From assembly GCF_005889715.1 (NCBI RefSeq), contig NZ_VCKW01000063.1:1-35740 (forward strand): 35,740 nt of DNA. Direction: 5' to 3'. Under the pieces are notes generated by a model that searched no databases, was not told where the DNA came from, and was given only the letters and a program-made list of their open reading frames with translations. This document shows, in pieces, positions 24,890 through 32,774 of the stretch (position 1 is the first letter of the stretch; each line of letters opens with the position of its first letter). The DNA comes from Actinomadura soli (GTDB taxonomy: Bacteria; Actinomycetota; Actinomycetes; Streptosporangiales; Streptosporangiaceae). Made by a program: the position numbers and the translations under genes.

Positions 24890-25060
24890 CGATGGGCGGG
24901 CCGCTGGCGGCCACCAGCCCGGGTCCGGGCGGGCGGCCGGTGCGGTCGCGTCGCACAGCGCCATGTCGACGGCGTCCAGCACCAGCCGGGTCTGCTTGGT
25001 GGTCGCCGCCGCCCAGCCGACGATGGCGCGGGAGAACCACGCCACGCAAGTCGCAACCAG
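24890..25060 (-). pseudogene. IS3-family transposase OrfB (integrase core) fragment, frameshifted
   Basis: On the minus strand, ATCVAWFSRAIVGWAAATTK and QTRLVLDAVDMALC match the integrase-core segment of IS3-type OrfB ('DLFSRAIVGWAAATT..TKLVLDALDMAL'). The next part, RDRTGRPPGPGLV, lies in another frame, showing a frameshift. The match fades at ~24890 before the second catalytic Asp region. Both ends are missing, so this is a remnant. Confidence 0.7.
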
Positions 25061-25143
25061 CCTGTGACCTGCGGACTCAGGGTGGAATTGCCTCACTCGA
25101 GGGTGCGGCCGTTGCGTGAATCTCCTCGACCACGAAACATTGT

Positions 25144-26226
25144 TCAGCGATGGCGTGCGATCAAGGGGTAGGCGTCATTTCCTACATATCTGGAGCCGAC
25201 GGCCCACAACCCGCTGCCTGGAATGCCCGCCAATCCGTAGAAGCTACCTTGGGCGATTCGCGGTACCGGCGCTTTGGTCCACCGGCGTCCGGTCCAATGC
25301 AGCGCGTACGGCGTGCCGCCGGTCGTGTAACCGGACGCCCACAGGTGTCCGCCCGCCTTGACCACGTCGGTGAGCTGGGCTCCTTCGTCGGGCACCGGTG
25401 TACGAGCCCAGCCGTGGCCGTTCCAGTGCAGAGCCATCGGCCGGCGGCCGCCGGGGCCGTTGCCGTTGGCCCAGGTGTACCCGACAGCCCAGACATCGGA
25501 TCCGCTCAGCGCCAGCACCTTTTGCAGCGATGTCTCCCATCCGGGGTTACTCGGCGCGACGATCCACCGTTTCCAGGTGCGACCGTTCCAGCGAAGGATG
25601 ATCGCCTGGGTAAGGTTGTCCACCGCGTCGTCTCCGGCGATCCACACATCGTGCCGAGCACTGGCTCCGACGGTGGTGAGCGACCCGGCGCCCAGTTCGG
25701 GAATGTGAAGGAGTTGCCACTTCTTTCCGTTCCACCGCTGGACGAATCCTTGCCACGGGTTGACGCCGCCTGCGTCTTTTTGTACGTTGCCGGCCAGCCA
25801 GGCGTCCCGGGGGTTGATGGCTTTGACGGAAATGGCGGAAGGAAACTGCCCGCCGATGGAACTTCTCGGATCGACGTAGGCGTACTTCGTCCAGCGACGG
25901 CCGGACCAATGCAGGGTCGCCTTATCGCCGGCCGCCCACACGTCCTTCGCCGAAGCGGCACTGACGTCGTTGACGCCCCCGACGTGCGGCACCCGCACCT
26001 GCCGCCATGCCCGGCCGTTCCAATGAAACGCCGTGGACCCCATTGCCCAGGCATCGTTGCGCCCGGGTGCGGCGACGCGGGTCAAAGACGCCTGCTCCTG
26101 CTTCCCGGTAGGCCGAAAGATCTCCCACTCCGGCGGCGGGCCCGCGGACGCCTTGAGCGGCACCGCGAGTACGCTCACCGCTATCGCCGTGAGGCCGGCG
26201 AGGCCTAGCGATCGAGAGTGATGCAC
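25144..26226 (-). CDS. secreted protein with seven D-x-W-x-x-G repeats (probable beta-propeller)
   Basis: This 360-aa protein has an N-terminal signal peptide (LGLAGLTAIAVSVLAV, with a cleavage-type site KASA before GPPPEW). Seven repeats follow, each with a DAWAMG-like element (DAWAMG, DVWAAG, DAWLAG, DVWIAG, DVWAVG, HLWASG, GLWAVG). Six of them are followed by an HWNGRAW-like strand. Seven regular repeats of ~45 residues suggest a seven-bladed propeller. GTG 26226 is preceded by AGGAGG. It is the third gene after the sigma factor and its membrane partner, so probably part of that regulon. Function is unknown; binding of a surface ligand or sugar is a guess. Confidence 0.75.
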   Translation of the reverse strand: MHHSRSLGLAGLTAIAVSVLAVPLKASAGPPPEWEIFRPTGKQEQASLTRVAAPGRNDAWAMGSTAFHWNGRAWRQVRVPHVGGVNDVSAASAKDVWAAGDKATLHWSGRRWTKYAYVDPRSSIGGQFPSAISVKAINPRDAWLAGNVQKDAGGVNPWQGFVQRWNGKKWQLLHIPELGAGSLTTVGASARHDVWIAGDDAVDNLTQAIILRWNGRTWKRWIVAPSNPGWETSLQKVLALSGSDVWAVGYTWANGNGPGGRRPMALHWNGHGWARTPVPDEGAQLTDVVKAGGHLWASGYTTGGTPYALHWTGRRWTKAPVPRIAQGSFYGLAGIPGSGLWAVGSRYVGNDAYPLIARHR

Positions 26227-26259
26227 GTGTCCTCCTGAGTTGATGAACGCGACGTTTGG

Positions 26260-27285
26260 TCAGGGCCGCTGGCCTGGGCGGTCGGTAATCGCGGTCCGCA
26301 GCACGGCGGTCGATTCCAGTACCGTTCCGGGTTTCAGGCCCAGGCTTGTCTGGTCGTTGGGCGCGACGAGGACTTGCCGTTCGCCGAGGAAGGCGAAGGT
26401 TCGCGGGTCGAAGATCAGCTCGTTGCGGATGCCGTCGTGGGTGAGGGCGGCGGCCACACCCGGCCGCCCGGCGGCATCCATCGCGTGCGGCACGAAGGCG
26501 ATGCCCGGTATCCGCGTCGCGGCCTTGAACATCGCCGCGCGCGCCTTGGACGGCAGCATCGAGGTGCGCAGCAGGTCGCCGACCGTGATGAACGCTTGCA
26601 CGTCGGGTGGGTTGTTGCCGTGGCTGTTGCGGTAGAGGTATTCGCGCATGTGTCCGGGGTCTGTCGGCAGCGTCGCACGGTAAGCCGGGCGCGGTGGGCA
26701 GTCCTGCGTGAACGTCCGGGCCGGCGAAGGCGGACGCGCGATCCACGGGTCATGAACCACGGTGTCCCGAGGTTTCGTCGACGTGCAGTCCGCTCGTGTC
26801 CAGGCCTCAAGCGCCGTGCCTCTGCCGATGACCGACCGGGACAACCCGTCGTGCGTGCCGTCCACCGACAGCCAGGTACGGGTATGCGAGCGAGGGAACC
26901 GGTTCATCACCTTTCCGCCGGAGACGGATGTCACCTGCTGGACTTCCCGCGTCTCCAGGAACACGTACTGATCCCCGCGCGGCGGTGGCTGCGCCGGCGT
27001 TGCCGCGGCAGCGTGGTCGAGCACTTCGACGGCCTCGGCCTGGGCCGGTGGCGGGTTGCCGCCGATCTCGGACGTGGGCGCCATGACGAGCACCACGGCC
27101 GCCCCGGCGGCGAGTGCCGCGGTCGCACCCCCGGCGATCATGACCCGCCGGCGGCCGAATCGACGGCGTGCGAGCGCCTCCTGTTCGATCACCTCACGCA
27201 ACCGTCGCCGCTGCCGCGCCGACCTCGCCTCGGCCCCATGATCGAGCCGGTCACCGAAGTCTCGAAGCATCTTCAGCTCATCCAT
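26260..27285 (-). CDS. CU044_5270-type membrane protein, predicted sigma-factor partner
   Basis: This 341-aa protein has a cytoplasmic N-terminus (MDELKMLRDFGDRLD), an Arg-rich helix (SARQRRRLREVIEQEALARR), one membrane segment (VMIAGGATAALAAGAAVVLVM, ~residues 50-70) and a large extracellular part. That part carries QYVFLETREVQQVT and FDPRTFAFLGERQVLV, as in actinomycete 'CU044_5270 family' proteins. The frame is open to 27447, but ATG 27285 has a clear GGAGGA 6 bases upstream and overlaps the sigma gene by 8 bases. These proteins regularly follow SigE-like sigma genes, so I infer an anti-sigma or signal-transfer role. Confidence 0.8.
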   Translation of the reverse strand: MDELKMLRDFGDRLDHGAEARSARQRRRLREVIEQEALARRRFGRRRVMIAGGATAALAAGAAVVLVMAPTSEIGGNPPPAQAEAVEVLDHAAAATPAQPPPRGDQYVFLETREVQQVTSVSGGKVMNRFPRSHTRTWLSVDGTHDGLSRSVIGRGTALEAWTRADCTSTKPRDTVVHDPWIARPPSPARTFTQDCPPRPAYRATLPTDPGHMREYLYRNSHGNNPPDVQAFITVGDLLRTSMLPSKARAAMFKAATRIPGIAFVPHAMDAAGRPGVAAALTHDGIRNELIFDPRTFAFLGERQVLVAPNDQTSLGLKPGTVLESTAVLRTAITDRPGQRP

Positions 27286-27865
27286 GTCGTTCCTCCACCA
27301 GATCGAGGTCACCGAGAAACTCGCGCACGCGGCGACGAGCCCGGTTAAGGCGGGACCCAACGGTGCCCACCGAAATATCCAGGGCCTGGGCGACCTCGGC
27401 ATAGGTGAGATCGCCCCACGCGACCAGCAGCAGCACGTCCCGGTCACGCCGGGCGAGTTCGCCCAGTGCGCGCGCCAGCAACGAACCCGCCGCCTTGGCC
27501 GTCACCTCTGCGGCCACCCGATCGGCCGGGCCCGCAACGTCACGCTCGGCGGGACTACGCTCCAGCGCCCGGTACCGCGCGGCCTCGGTCCGCCGGTGCC
27601 GCGCGATCAATTTCGTGACGATGCCGAACAACCAAGGCCGGGCATCGTCGTAGCTCAGGTCGTAGTGCTGCCGCCGCGAGAACGCGACGAGGAACGTCTC
27701 GCCCACGACGTCTTCAGCCGCCTCGACACCCAGCCGCCTTACCGCGTACCGGCTGAGCACCTTGAAATAGCGATCGAACAGCTCACCGAAGACCTCGGGC
27801 CGGCTCAACGACTCGGCGATCAGTTCCGAATCCTGACGCGGCCCGGTCGCGGACTCCGCCGTCAT
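27278..27865 (-). CDS. ECF/SigE-like RNA polymerase sigma factor
   Basis: This 195-aa protein has sigma region 2 (FGELFDRYFKVLSRYAVRRLG, AEDVVGETFLVAFSRR, ARPWLFGIVTKLIARHRR) and region 4 (ALGELARRDRDVLLLVAWGDL, YAEVAQALDISVGTVGSRLNRARRRVREFL). The region 4 helix-turn-helix recognises the -35 element. The frame is open to a GTG at 27928. ATG 27865 is chosen since it begins just before the conserved part, but neither start has a strong ribosome site. It overlaps the membrane-partner gene by 8 bases. Confidence 0.85.
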   Translation of the reverse strand: MTAESATGPRQDSELIAESLSRPEVFGELFDRYFKVLSRYAVRRLGVEAAEDVVGETFLVAFSRRQHYDLSYDDARPWLFGIVTKLIARHRRTEAARYRALERSPAERDVAGPADRVAAEVTAKAAGSLLARALGELARRDRDVLLLVAWGDLTYAEVAQALDISVGTVGSRLNRARRRVREFLGDLDLVEERHG

Positions 27866-28090
27866 CCCGGACACCACGACCGGACAACCCTGATCATGAG
27901 GGACACCTTCCGCCAGAAAACAGGTCACCTATGTCTCGCCACAAGCCGCAAATCGCCTTCACGCTCGCGACGCCTCCCAGCGGACTTCCGCGACAAGTGG
28001 AAACGGTGGGCCCGCCACCCCAGGCCCCCAAGCCCGCTCGCGGCGAGCAGTGGGTCTCGCGTCAACCAACGAGCAGTAAGTCAAGACCTG

Positions 28091-28501
28091 ATGACTTCCG
28101 AGCGGCCAATTTCGATCACGAACGTCCAGGCAAGACTCGGGCGTGGTGAGCCCTGCCCAATCGAGGGCCATCGCGACCGGATCGGATCGCGCCGCCGAGC
28201 GCTGTCATCCGGCAGCCAGGCGCTGCCGGTGCTGGTGCACCTGCGCTGCAACGAGACCTTCGCCCACCTGGCCGCCGCGTTCGGCATCGGCATCGCGACC
28301 GCGCACCGCTACCTCACCCAGGCCATCGCCCTGCTGGCCGATCTGGCACCGGACCTGCGGGCGGCGATGCGGATCGCGCAGCGCAAGGCGTATGTCATCC
28401 TGGGCGGCACCCAGGCGCCGATCGACCGGTTATCGGGGGCCAACGACCGGTTGTACTACAGCGGCAATCACCACCGGCACGGCGTGAACACCAGTTCCTG
28501 A
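28091..28501 (+). pseudogene. IS5-type DDE transposase fragment
   Basis: The frame contains GSQALPVLVHLRCNETFAHL, AAAFGIGIATAHRYLTQAI and KAYVILGGTQAPIDRL, then YYSGNHHRHGVN. This is the helix-turn-helix and first catalytic segment of the IS5 group with an N-terminal HTH ('KAYVILDGTLLPIDR...YSGKHKRHGMN'). The first catalytic Asp is replaced by Gly (ILGGT for ILDGT). Homology stops at ~28490, and a stop codon lies at 28499-28501. The fragment abuts the truncated PLP-enzyme gene on the other strand. Confidence 0.75.
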
Positions 28502-28503
28502 CC

Positions 28504-28668
28504 GGCCCAGAACCCGCCGTCGCCGCCGACCACTTCCGGCACCCACAGCACGGGTGTGTCCCCCACTAGGGCGTGCGGTGAGCAGCAGATGCCGCGTGCC
28601 GGCGTGGGGCTCGGTGCGTGCTGGTTGACGAGGGGCCCGCGTGTGCGCAGGCCGATGCTCTCCTTCAT
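28504..28668 (-). pseudogene. truncated cysteine-synthase-family PLP enzyme (copy 1)
   Basis: From ATG 28668 (GGAGAG upstream) the frame reads LVGDTPVLWVPEVVGGDGGFWA. It is closely similar to [23 protein letters not shown] in the plus-strand gene starting at 34692. Similarity ends at residue 55 (~28504), exactly where the IS5-type fragment begins; the frame then runs into that fragment and stops at 28468. The PLP lysine region is lost. The upstream neighbour on the same strand is a His-rich membrane protein, as in the second copy. Confidence 0.7.
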
Positions 28669-28682
28669 CGGGGCTCTCCAAG

Positions 28683-28712
28683 GCATGGCTGAACAGCGCA
28701 TGGCTGAACAGC
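28683..28712. repeat. 15-bp tandem direct repeat
   Basis: GCATGGCTGAACAGC occurs twice head to tail (28683-28697 and 28698-28712), just upstream of the truncated PLP-enzyme start on the minus strand. It could be a slippage product or a pair of protein-binding sites. Confidence 0.7.
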
Positions 28713-28774
28713 GTGTGTCGTGCAGGACGGATCAGGAACGCGGCCGTGCCGCGGCCGGCAGGCCGTGGCCGTTC

Positions 28775-29350
28775 TCAGGTCCGTGTCACGCACACTGCGA
28801 GATGGAGCCGACAGGAGTGCCATCGAGGCGGTGGACCTCGTTCACCACCGGATCGTGTCGACGGCGTGAAGAGCGTCACCGGCGCCGACCAGGACGCCCA
28901 ACTCACCAACGTCACTGACACCGGCAGTGGAGCATCGATCGTTTGAGCGGCCGCACCGGCCGGAGTCGCCATGCTGTGGCACTCAGCGCCGTGATGGTCG
29001 TCGTGGTCGTGATGGTCGTGGTGATCATGGCCCGCGCCATGGGACGCGTCATGGCGCGAGCCGTGGCCCGCCTCGCCGTGCTGGGCGGCTCCGCCCTTGC
29101 AGCTGGTTGTGCGGACCGGCCCAGGCGCCCGGCTCACCTTCGGCCGGTCTCCGAACCTGAGTTCGGGAGCGAAACCGGACGCAGAGAGGAGCGCGGTGTG
29201 ACCTCCCGCGTGCGGGGTCGTCGACGAGTGAGCGTTCGGCATGCACAGCAGCACATGGACGACGAAGAGCAAGCCGAGCAAGGAGAGCCAGAACAGGCCC
29301 ACACGTCTCGCACCCGACTGACTACTCTCCGTCACAGGAGGAAGATACAC
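28775..29350 (-). CDS. His-rich membrane-anchored protein (module copy 1)
   Basis: This 191-aa protein has one clear membrane helix (VGLFWLSLLGLLFVVHVLL, ~residues 17-36) ending near a Cys. A low-complexity region then includes GHDHHDHHDHDDHHGAECH (residues ~110-135), a likely metal-binding run. The C-terminus is hydrophobic and then basic. The start is a GTG at 29350; a GTG five codons later is possible, and neither has a good ribosome site. The arrangement helix + His-rich tail, followed by a PLP enzyme, repeats at 33972-34526. I know no named family; metal sensing or buffering at the membrane is an inference. Confidence 0.6.
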   Translation of the reverse strand: MYLPPVTESSQSGARRVGLFWLSLLGLLFVVHVLLCMPNAHSSTTPHAGGHTALLSASGFAPELRFGDRPKVSRAPGPVRTTSCKGGAAQHGEAGHGSRHDASHGAGHDHHDHHDHDDHHGAECHSMATPAGAAAQTIDAPLPVSVTLVSWASWSAPVTLFTPSTRSGGERGPPPRWHSCRLHLAVCVTRT

Positions 29351-29470
29351 GTCCGGCTGCGGTTCCCGGACGCGTCAGACGAGTCCTCAAGCAGGTCAGT
29401 GCCAGGTGCCCGGTGGTGGATCGCTCCTCACCGCCCCCGCCCCGCCGGGCCAGCGGGTCCTGTTCGACGG

Positions 29471-30253
29471 CTAAGTCGCCGCGCGTACGGTGGGGAGGCT
29501 CTGGGTCAACGTGCGAGCGTAGGCGATGAGGAGTTCTCCGGTCTTTTCGGTCAGGTCCAGGGTCGCGAGTATTTCTGCTTCCGCGGCCTTCTCATCGTCG
29601 TCGCTGAGCTCGCCGTCGTTGAGTTGGCGTTCAAGCTCGGTGAATCTCTGCATGGCGGCCAGTTGGGTTTCCACTGCGCTGGACGCCTCGCGGATCGCGT
29701 CGATGGTTTCGTTCGCGACGCCTCGCACGGTTAGAGCCTCGGTGAGTTGTGCGGTCGACGGCAACAGGGGCATTCGGTGTTCCTGCCACACGGCGCCCCA
29801 GAGCCGGCATCGCCGTGGTTCCGGCCAAACGTCCTCGACCAGCATAGGTTCCCCGCCCGGGCCCGGTTTTACTGCCAACCCCACGCCTTGAATACGCTGC
29901 TTTGCCCGCCCCTGGGCGGTGACCATGACGGTCACGACCGCCGCGTCCGCCCACCAGGCCACAAGACCACACAGCGCCTCGCGATGTTGGCGAGCGGCGG
30001 CTTCGGCAAGCCTCAGCCGCAACGAGAGGTGTGTTTGCCGTGGTCTGGGGGTGGCGGATGTCGACGCGGGGTGCTCGACTGCCTGGCGCTCCAGCAGACT
30101 CTCCACCTCGTCATCCAACCGGTCGGCGAGTGACACCACTGCCGCGCAGTCGGACCGGAGTGATTCGACCGCAATTTCGAGGTCCGCGAGAACCTGATCC
30201 AAGTGTTCGTCGCTCATCTCGCATGCGGAACCGGGCGAGAGATCAGACACCAT
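29471..30253 (-). CDS. unrecognised helical protein, second gene of a pair
   Basis: I do not recognise this 260-aa protein. It has an N-terminal predicted coiled coil (EHLDQVLADLEIAVESLRSD, DRLDDEVESLLERQ), a mid part with a hydrophobic strand (VAWWADAAVVTVMVTAQG), GPGGEPMLVEDVWPEPRRCR and a C-terminal helical bundle rich in Glu/Asp (LERQLNDGELSDDDEKAAEAEI). No signal peptide is seen. The ATG follows AGAGG. It lies 120 bases after the larger protein 30374-31501 on the same strand, and both share acidic helical character, so they are likely co-transcribed. Confidence 0.7.
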   Translation of the reverse strand: MVSDLSPGSACEMSDEHLDQVLADLEIAVESLRSDCAAVVSLADRLDDEVESLLERQAVEHPASTSATPRPRQTHLSLRLRLAEAAARQHREALCGLVAWWADAAVVTVMVTAQGRAKQRIQGVGLAVKPGPGGEPMLVEDVWPEPRRCRLWGAVWQEHRMPLLPSTAQLTEALTVRGVANETIDAIREASSAVETQLAAMQRFTELERQLNDGELSDDDEKAAEAEILATLDLTEKTGELLIAYARTLTQSLPTVRAAT

Positions 30254-30373
30254 AGGAACACCTCTACGAGATTGACACGAACAGCGAATATCTGAGGCTG
30301 AGTTCAGGCGGCGAAATCACTCGGAGGGCAAGATCGCAGTTCCCGAAGCCGGGCCGAGGACGGCCGGCGTCGG

Positions 30374-31501
30374 CTAGAGCACCCGGCTGCGGTGCGCCTT
30401 GGCTTCCGCGCGAAGTTCCTCGATGAAGGCGGCTGCCGACCTTTCGTAGGCCTCCTCGACGTTCTCGCCGATCTCCTCCTCTGCGGTATCGGCGCACTCC
30501 TGGTAAAGCAGCCGGCATCCGTGAATGCCCAGGAGCAGATCTTCCAATAGATCCCGTGCGGGACGCGACGGATCGAGAGGGGTGGTGCGGACCTCGTCGC
30601 GCAGCGCCTCATTCGCATGGGAGGAACTGCCCAGCTCGTGGGTGAGTTCGTTGATCTCGTCGATTTGTTCGAGGAGCGCGTCCAGATCGGGGACTCTTCC
30701 CTCGGCCGCGGCCATGGCGCCGCGGACCAACGCGGTGACCGTGGTGTAGGGGCTCAGCCCGGCCGACATCATTTCCAGCACGGTGGTCGGCGTGCGATGT
30801 GGAAGCGCCTCGATGTTGTCGGCCTCCATCACGACCACCGCAGGGACCAAACCTGACCGACGGGCGGTGACGTCGGCGGCGGCCTGAAGCCAATGCGCTG
30901 CCGCCACTCCCGCAGCGACCGGGTCGACCTCGATGAACAGCGCTTCGCCGTTGAGAGGGTTCTGCTGCAGCAACCTGTCGGCGGCTTCTACCTGGACAGG
31001 GGACGCGCCCTCGCGGCTGAGCAGAACCGCCTGGCGAGCCCGGCCGGTCAGATCACCGAGTTCTGCGCGTTCGAGCGCGTCCAGCTCAGACTGGACCTCG
31101 TTGACGATGGTGTCGCGCAGAGCAGCGTCATCGATGGCATGCAGGGCCCGGCCGACACAGTGCGCGGCCTCCTCTGTGTGGACATAAGACTGGATCATCG
31201 TCCCGGCGTGAGGCAGGTTCGGATTGATCAGCGCATCAGCGGCCTTGGAAAGCGCGTCCCGATCCCCCTGACGGCGCCAACCTTCGCTATTGATCTCCAG
31301 GCTGTCGGCAGCAGAGGCCGGATGGGTGTAGGTCCGCCACGCTGCAGCTGAGAAGTCGGTCAGCGCCTGGGTAAGGCGTTGAATCCGGACGTCATCAATC
31401 TCAGGGGACAGTTCAGCGACCACGGTGGCGACGTCGCCCAGCCCGGTGCCCCAGGTCACGATCAAGGTGCGCTGCGCCATGTCGTAGGCGTATCGGCTCA
31501 T
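30374..31501 (-). CDS. unrecognised helical protein, first gene of a pair
   Basis: This 375-aa protein is not one I recognise. It begins MSRYAYDMAQRTLIVTWGTG and is mostly helical and acidic, with Ala/Glu-rich stretches (NEVQSELDALERAELGDLTG, DALLEQIDEINELTHELGSS, EEIGENVEEAYERSAAAF). One possible beta-alpha element is VPAVVVMEADNIEALP. There are no membrane segments and no catalytic motif I can name. The frame extends to 31570, but ATG 31501 is preferred because GGGTTGGCGG lies upstream and the extra residues look non-coding. The perfect hairpin at 31517-31534 lies just before it. Confidence 0.7.
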   Translation of the reverse strand: MSRYAYDMAQRTLIVTWGTGLGDVATVVAELSPEIDDVRIQRLTQALTDFSAAAWRTYTHPASAADSLEINSEGWRRQGDRDALSKAADALINPNLPHAGTMIQSYVHTEEAAHCVGRALHAIDDAALRDTIVNEVQSELDALERAELGDLTGRARQAVLLSREGASPVQVEAADRLLQQNPLNGEALFIEVDPVAAGVAAAHWLQAAADVTARRSGLVPAVVVMEADNIEALPHRTPTTVLEMMSAGLSPYTTVTALVRGAMAAAEGRVPDLDALLEQIDEINELTHELGSSSHANEALRDEVRTTPLDPSRPARDLLEDLLLGIHGCRLLYQECADTAEEEIGENVEEAYERSAAAFIEELRAEAKAHRSRVL

Positions 31502-31516
31502 GTACCGCCAACCCTC

Positions 31517-31534
31517 TGCCTGGTTTGCCAGGCA
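31517..31534. promoter_or_regulatory. perfect 7-4-7 hairpin upstream of the unknown gene pair
   Basis: TGCCTGG (31517-31523) pairs exactly with CCAGGCA (31528-31534) around TTTG, starting 16 bases before the ATG at 31501 (minus strand). It could be an operator or leader hairpin. The remaining gap to 31839 shows nothing I recognise. Confidence 0.4.
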
Positions 31535-31839
31535 TTCACGATGCCAGCCCGCGGACGGCACCGCAGGCACTTCGTCCGTGACTCCCGCCTTTTGGTCCCG
31601 ATTCCGGCCTTGCTGTGAATCCGGACGGCTCCTGTGGGTCCATTGCTGGGAGGGATAGATGATGCGGTGATCTTCGAGGATTCAGCGCGATCCCGGCCGA
31701 CCGCGGACCCACTCCGAGCGTTGCGAGATCGATCTGACGGAACGTTCCAGATCTTTGGGAGTCGTCCGGAGGCAACAATCCATAACGATTGAGAAGCATG
31801 GGGTGCCAAACCGGCAAGCGGCAGGTTGACGATGGGGAT

Positions 31840-32649
31840 ATGGACGGCAGAGGCCAGGCCGCGGGCACGGGCACGGGCCAGGGCACGTCGTTGGCAGTCC
31901 GCGTGATGACCGAACTCACCCGATGGCCGGGACTGCGGCCATGTGTCGCCGAGTGCGGAAACGGCCCCGCGTTGGCATTGGGCTCTCTCCAGATCGTGCA
32001 TCTGGTCGCGGCGCACGAGGTGGAGTTGCGGCTGGGCGCGCCGGCCGTCCGGCGGCTGTCCCCGGCGCTCAAAGACTCAGGCCGGCTCCTCGCGCTGTCC
32101 ATGGCCGAGCCGGACGCCCACCGCCGCGCTCAGGCGAATGAGCCCGGCATCCAGGCAGAGGGGAGCCCGGAGGACGAAGGATGGGTCCGGATCCGGATGG
32201 ACGGTGACAGTGATGTGACGGCGATTCTGGCGCTGGCCAGCGTCGCGATCGCGGCCAACGCTCCCGGGACGGCCAGCCGCAGCCATAGCGCCTGCGCGTG
32301 CCCCAGAGCCCGGCGATTGCGCATCCTAAGCGCCACCGCTCCGAGGCCGGGCGTCTCGGCTCCTGCAGTCGCGCGGTCGGGGCCGGTGCTGGCCAAAACC
32401 GGCAAACCGGATCCGCCATTGGGCGTCAACGGGCGTGGGAAGAATCCCTATATGGACGTTGCAGCACGTGAGAAGGCGGCCATGGGCGAGGTCACCGCTC
32501 GCCTGCTCCAGACCTACGGCCCGCAGCACAGTACCCAAGAGGTCACCGAAACCGTCAGCGCGGTGCATCACCGCTTCGATGGCCGCCCCATCCGCGCCTT
32601 CGTCCCGATCCTTGTGGAACGTTACGTTCGCCAACGGCTGTCCGAGTGA
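31840..32649 (+). CDS. continuous frame: luciferase-like (DUF5519) segment plus three-helix-bundle domain
   Basis: The frame (269 codons from ATG 31840) has two parts. The first (~31906-32270) reads LQIVHLVAAHEVELRLGAP, AVRRLSPALKDSGRLL and EGWVRIRMDGDSDVTAILAL, resembling the small DUF5519 'luciferase-like' proteins. A Pro/Arg-rich stretch (~32270-32450) looks non-conserved. The second part, from Met at 32452, reads MDVAAREKAAMGEVTARLLQ, RFDGRPIRAFVPILVERYVR, the actinomycete 'three-helix bundle dimerization' domain. Most likely two ancestral genes whose separating stop was lost, or a downstream gene with its own start. Neither function is known. Confidence 0.5.
   Translation: MDGRGQAAGTGTGQGTSLAVRVMTELTRWPGLRPCVAECGNGPALALGSLQIVHLVAAHEVELRLGAPAVRRLSPALKDSGRLLALSMAEPDAHRRAQANEPGIQAEGSPEDEGWVRIRMDGDSDVTAILALASVAIAANAPGTASRSHSACACPRARRLRILSATAPRPGVSAPAVARSGPVLAKTGKPDPPLGVNGRGKNPYMDVAAREKAAMGEVTARLLQTYGPQHSTQEVTETVSAVHHRFDGRPIRAFVPILVERYVRQRLSE
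32452..32649 (+). other. alternative internal gene: three-helix-bundle protein (65 aa)
   Basis: If translated from ATG 32452 (GGGAAGAA 7 bases upstream), the product is a 65-aa protein matching the usual length and start of stand-alone three-helix-bundle proteins (MDVAAREKAAMGEVTARLLQ). I consider this start at least as likely as the long frame. Confidence 0.5.
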
Positions 32650-32774
32650 GCCACCTGAGCTGGCTCGATTCGTCACGGTCCCGGTTCGGTTGATGGGGAG
32701 GCCGGCTGGGCGGGTTGTTGTCCGCTGGAGTGACGGCGGGCGCCGGTCAGCGCCGGGTGTTTCCGGGAGTGGCG

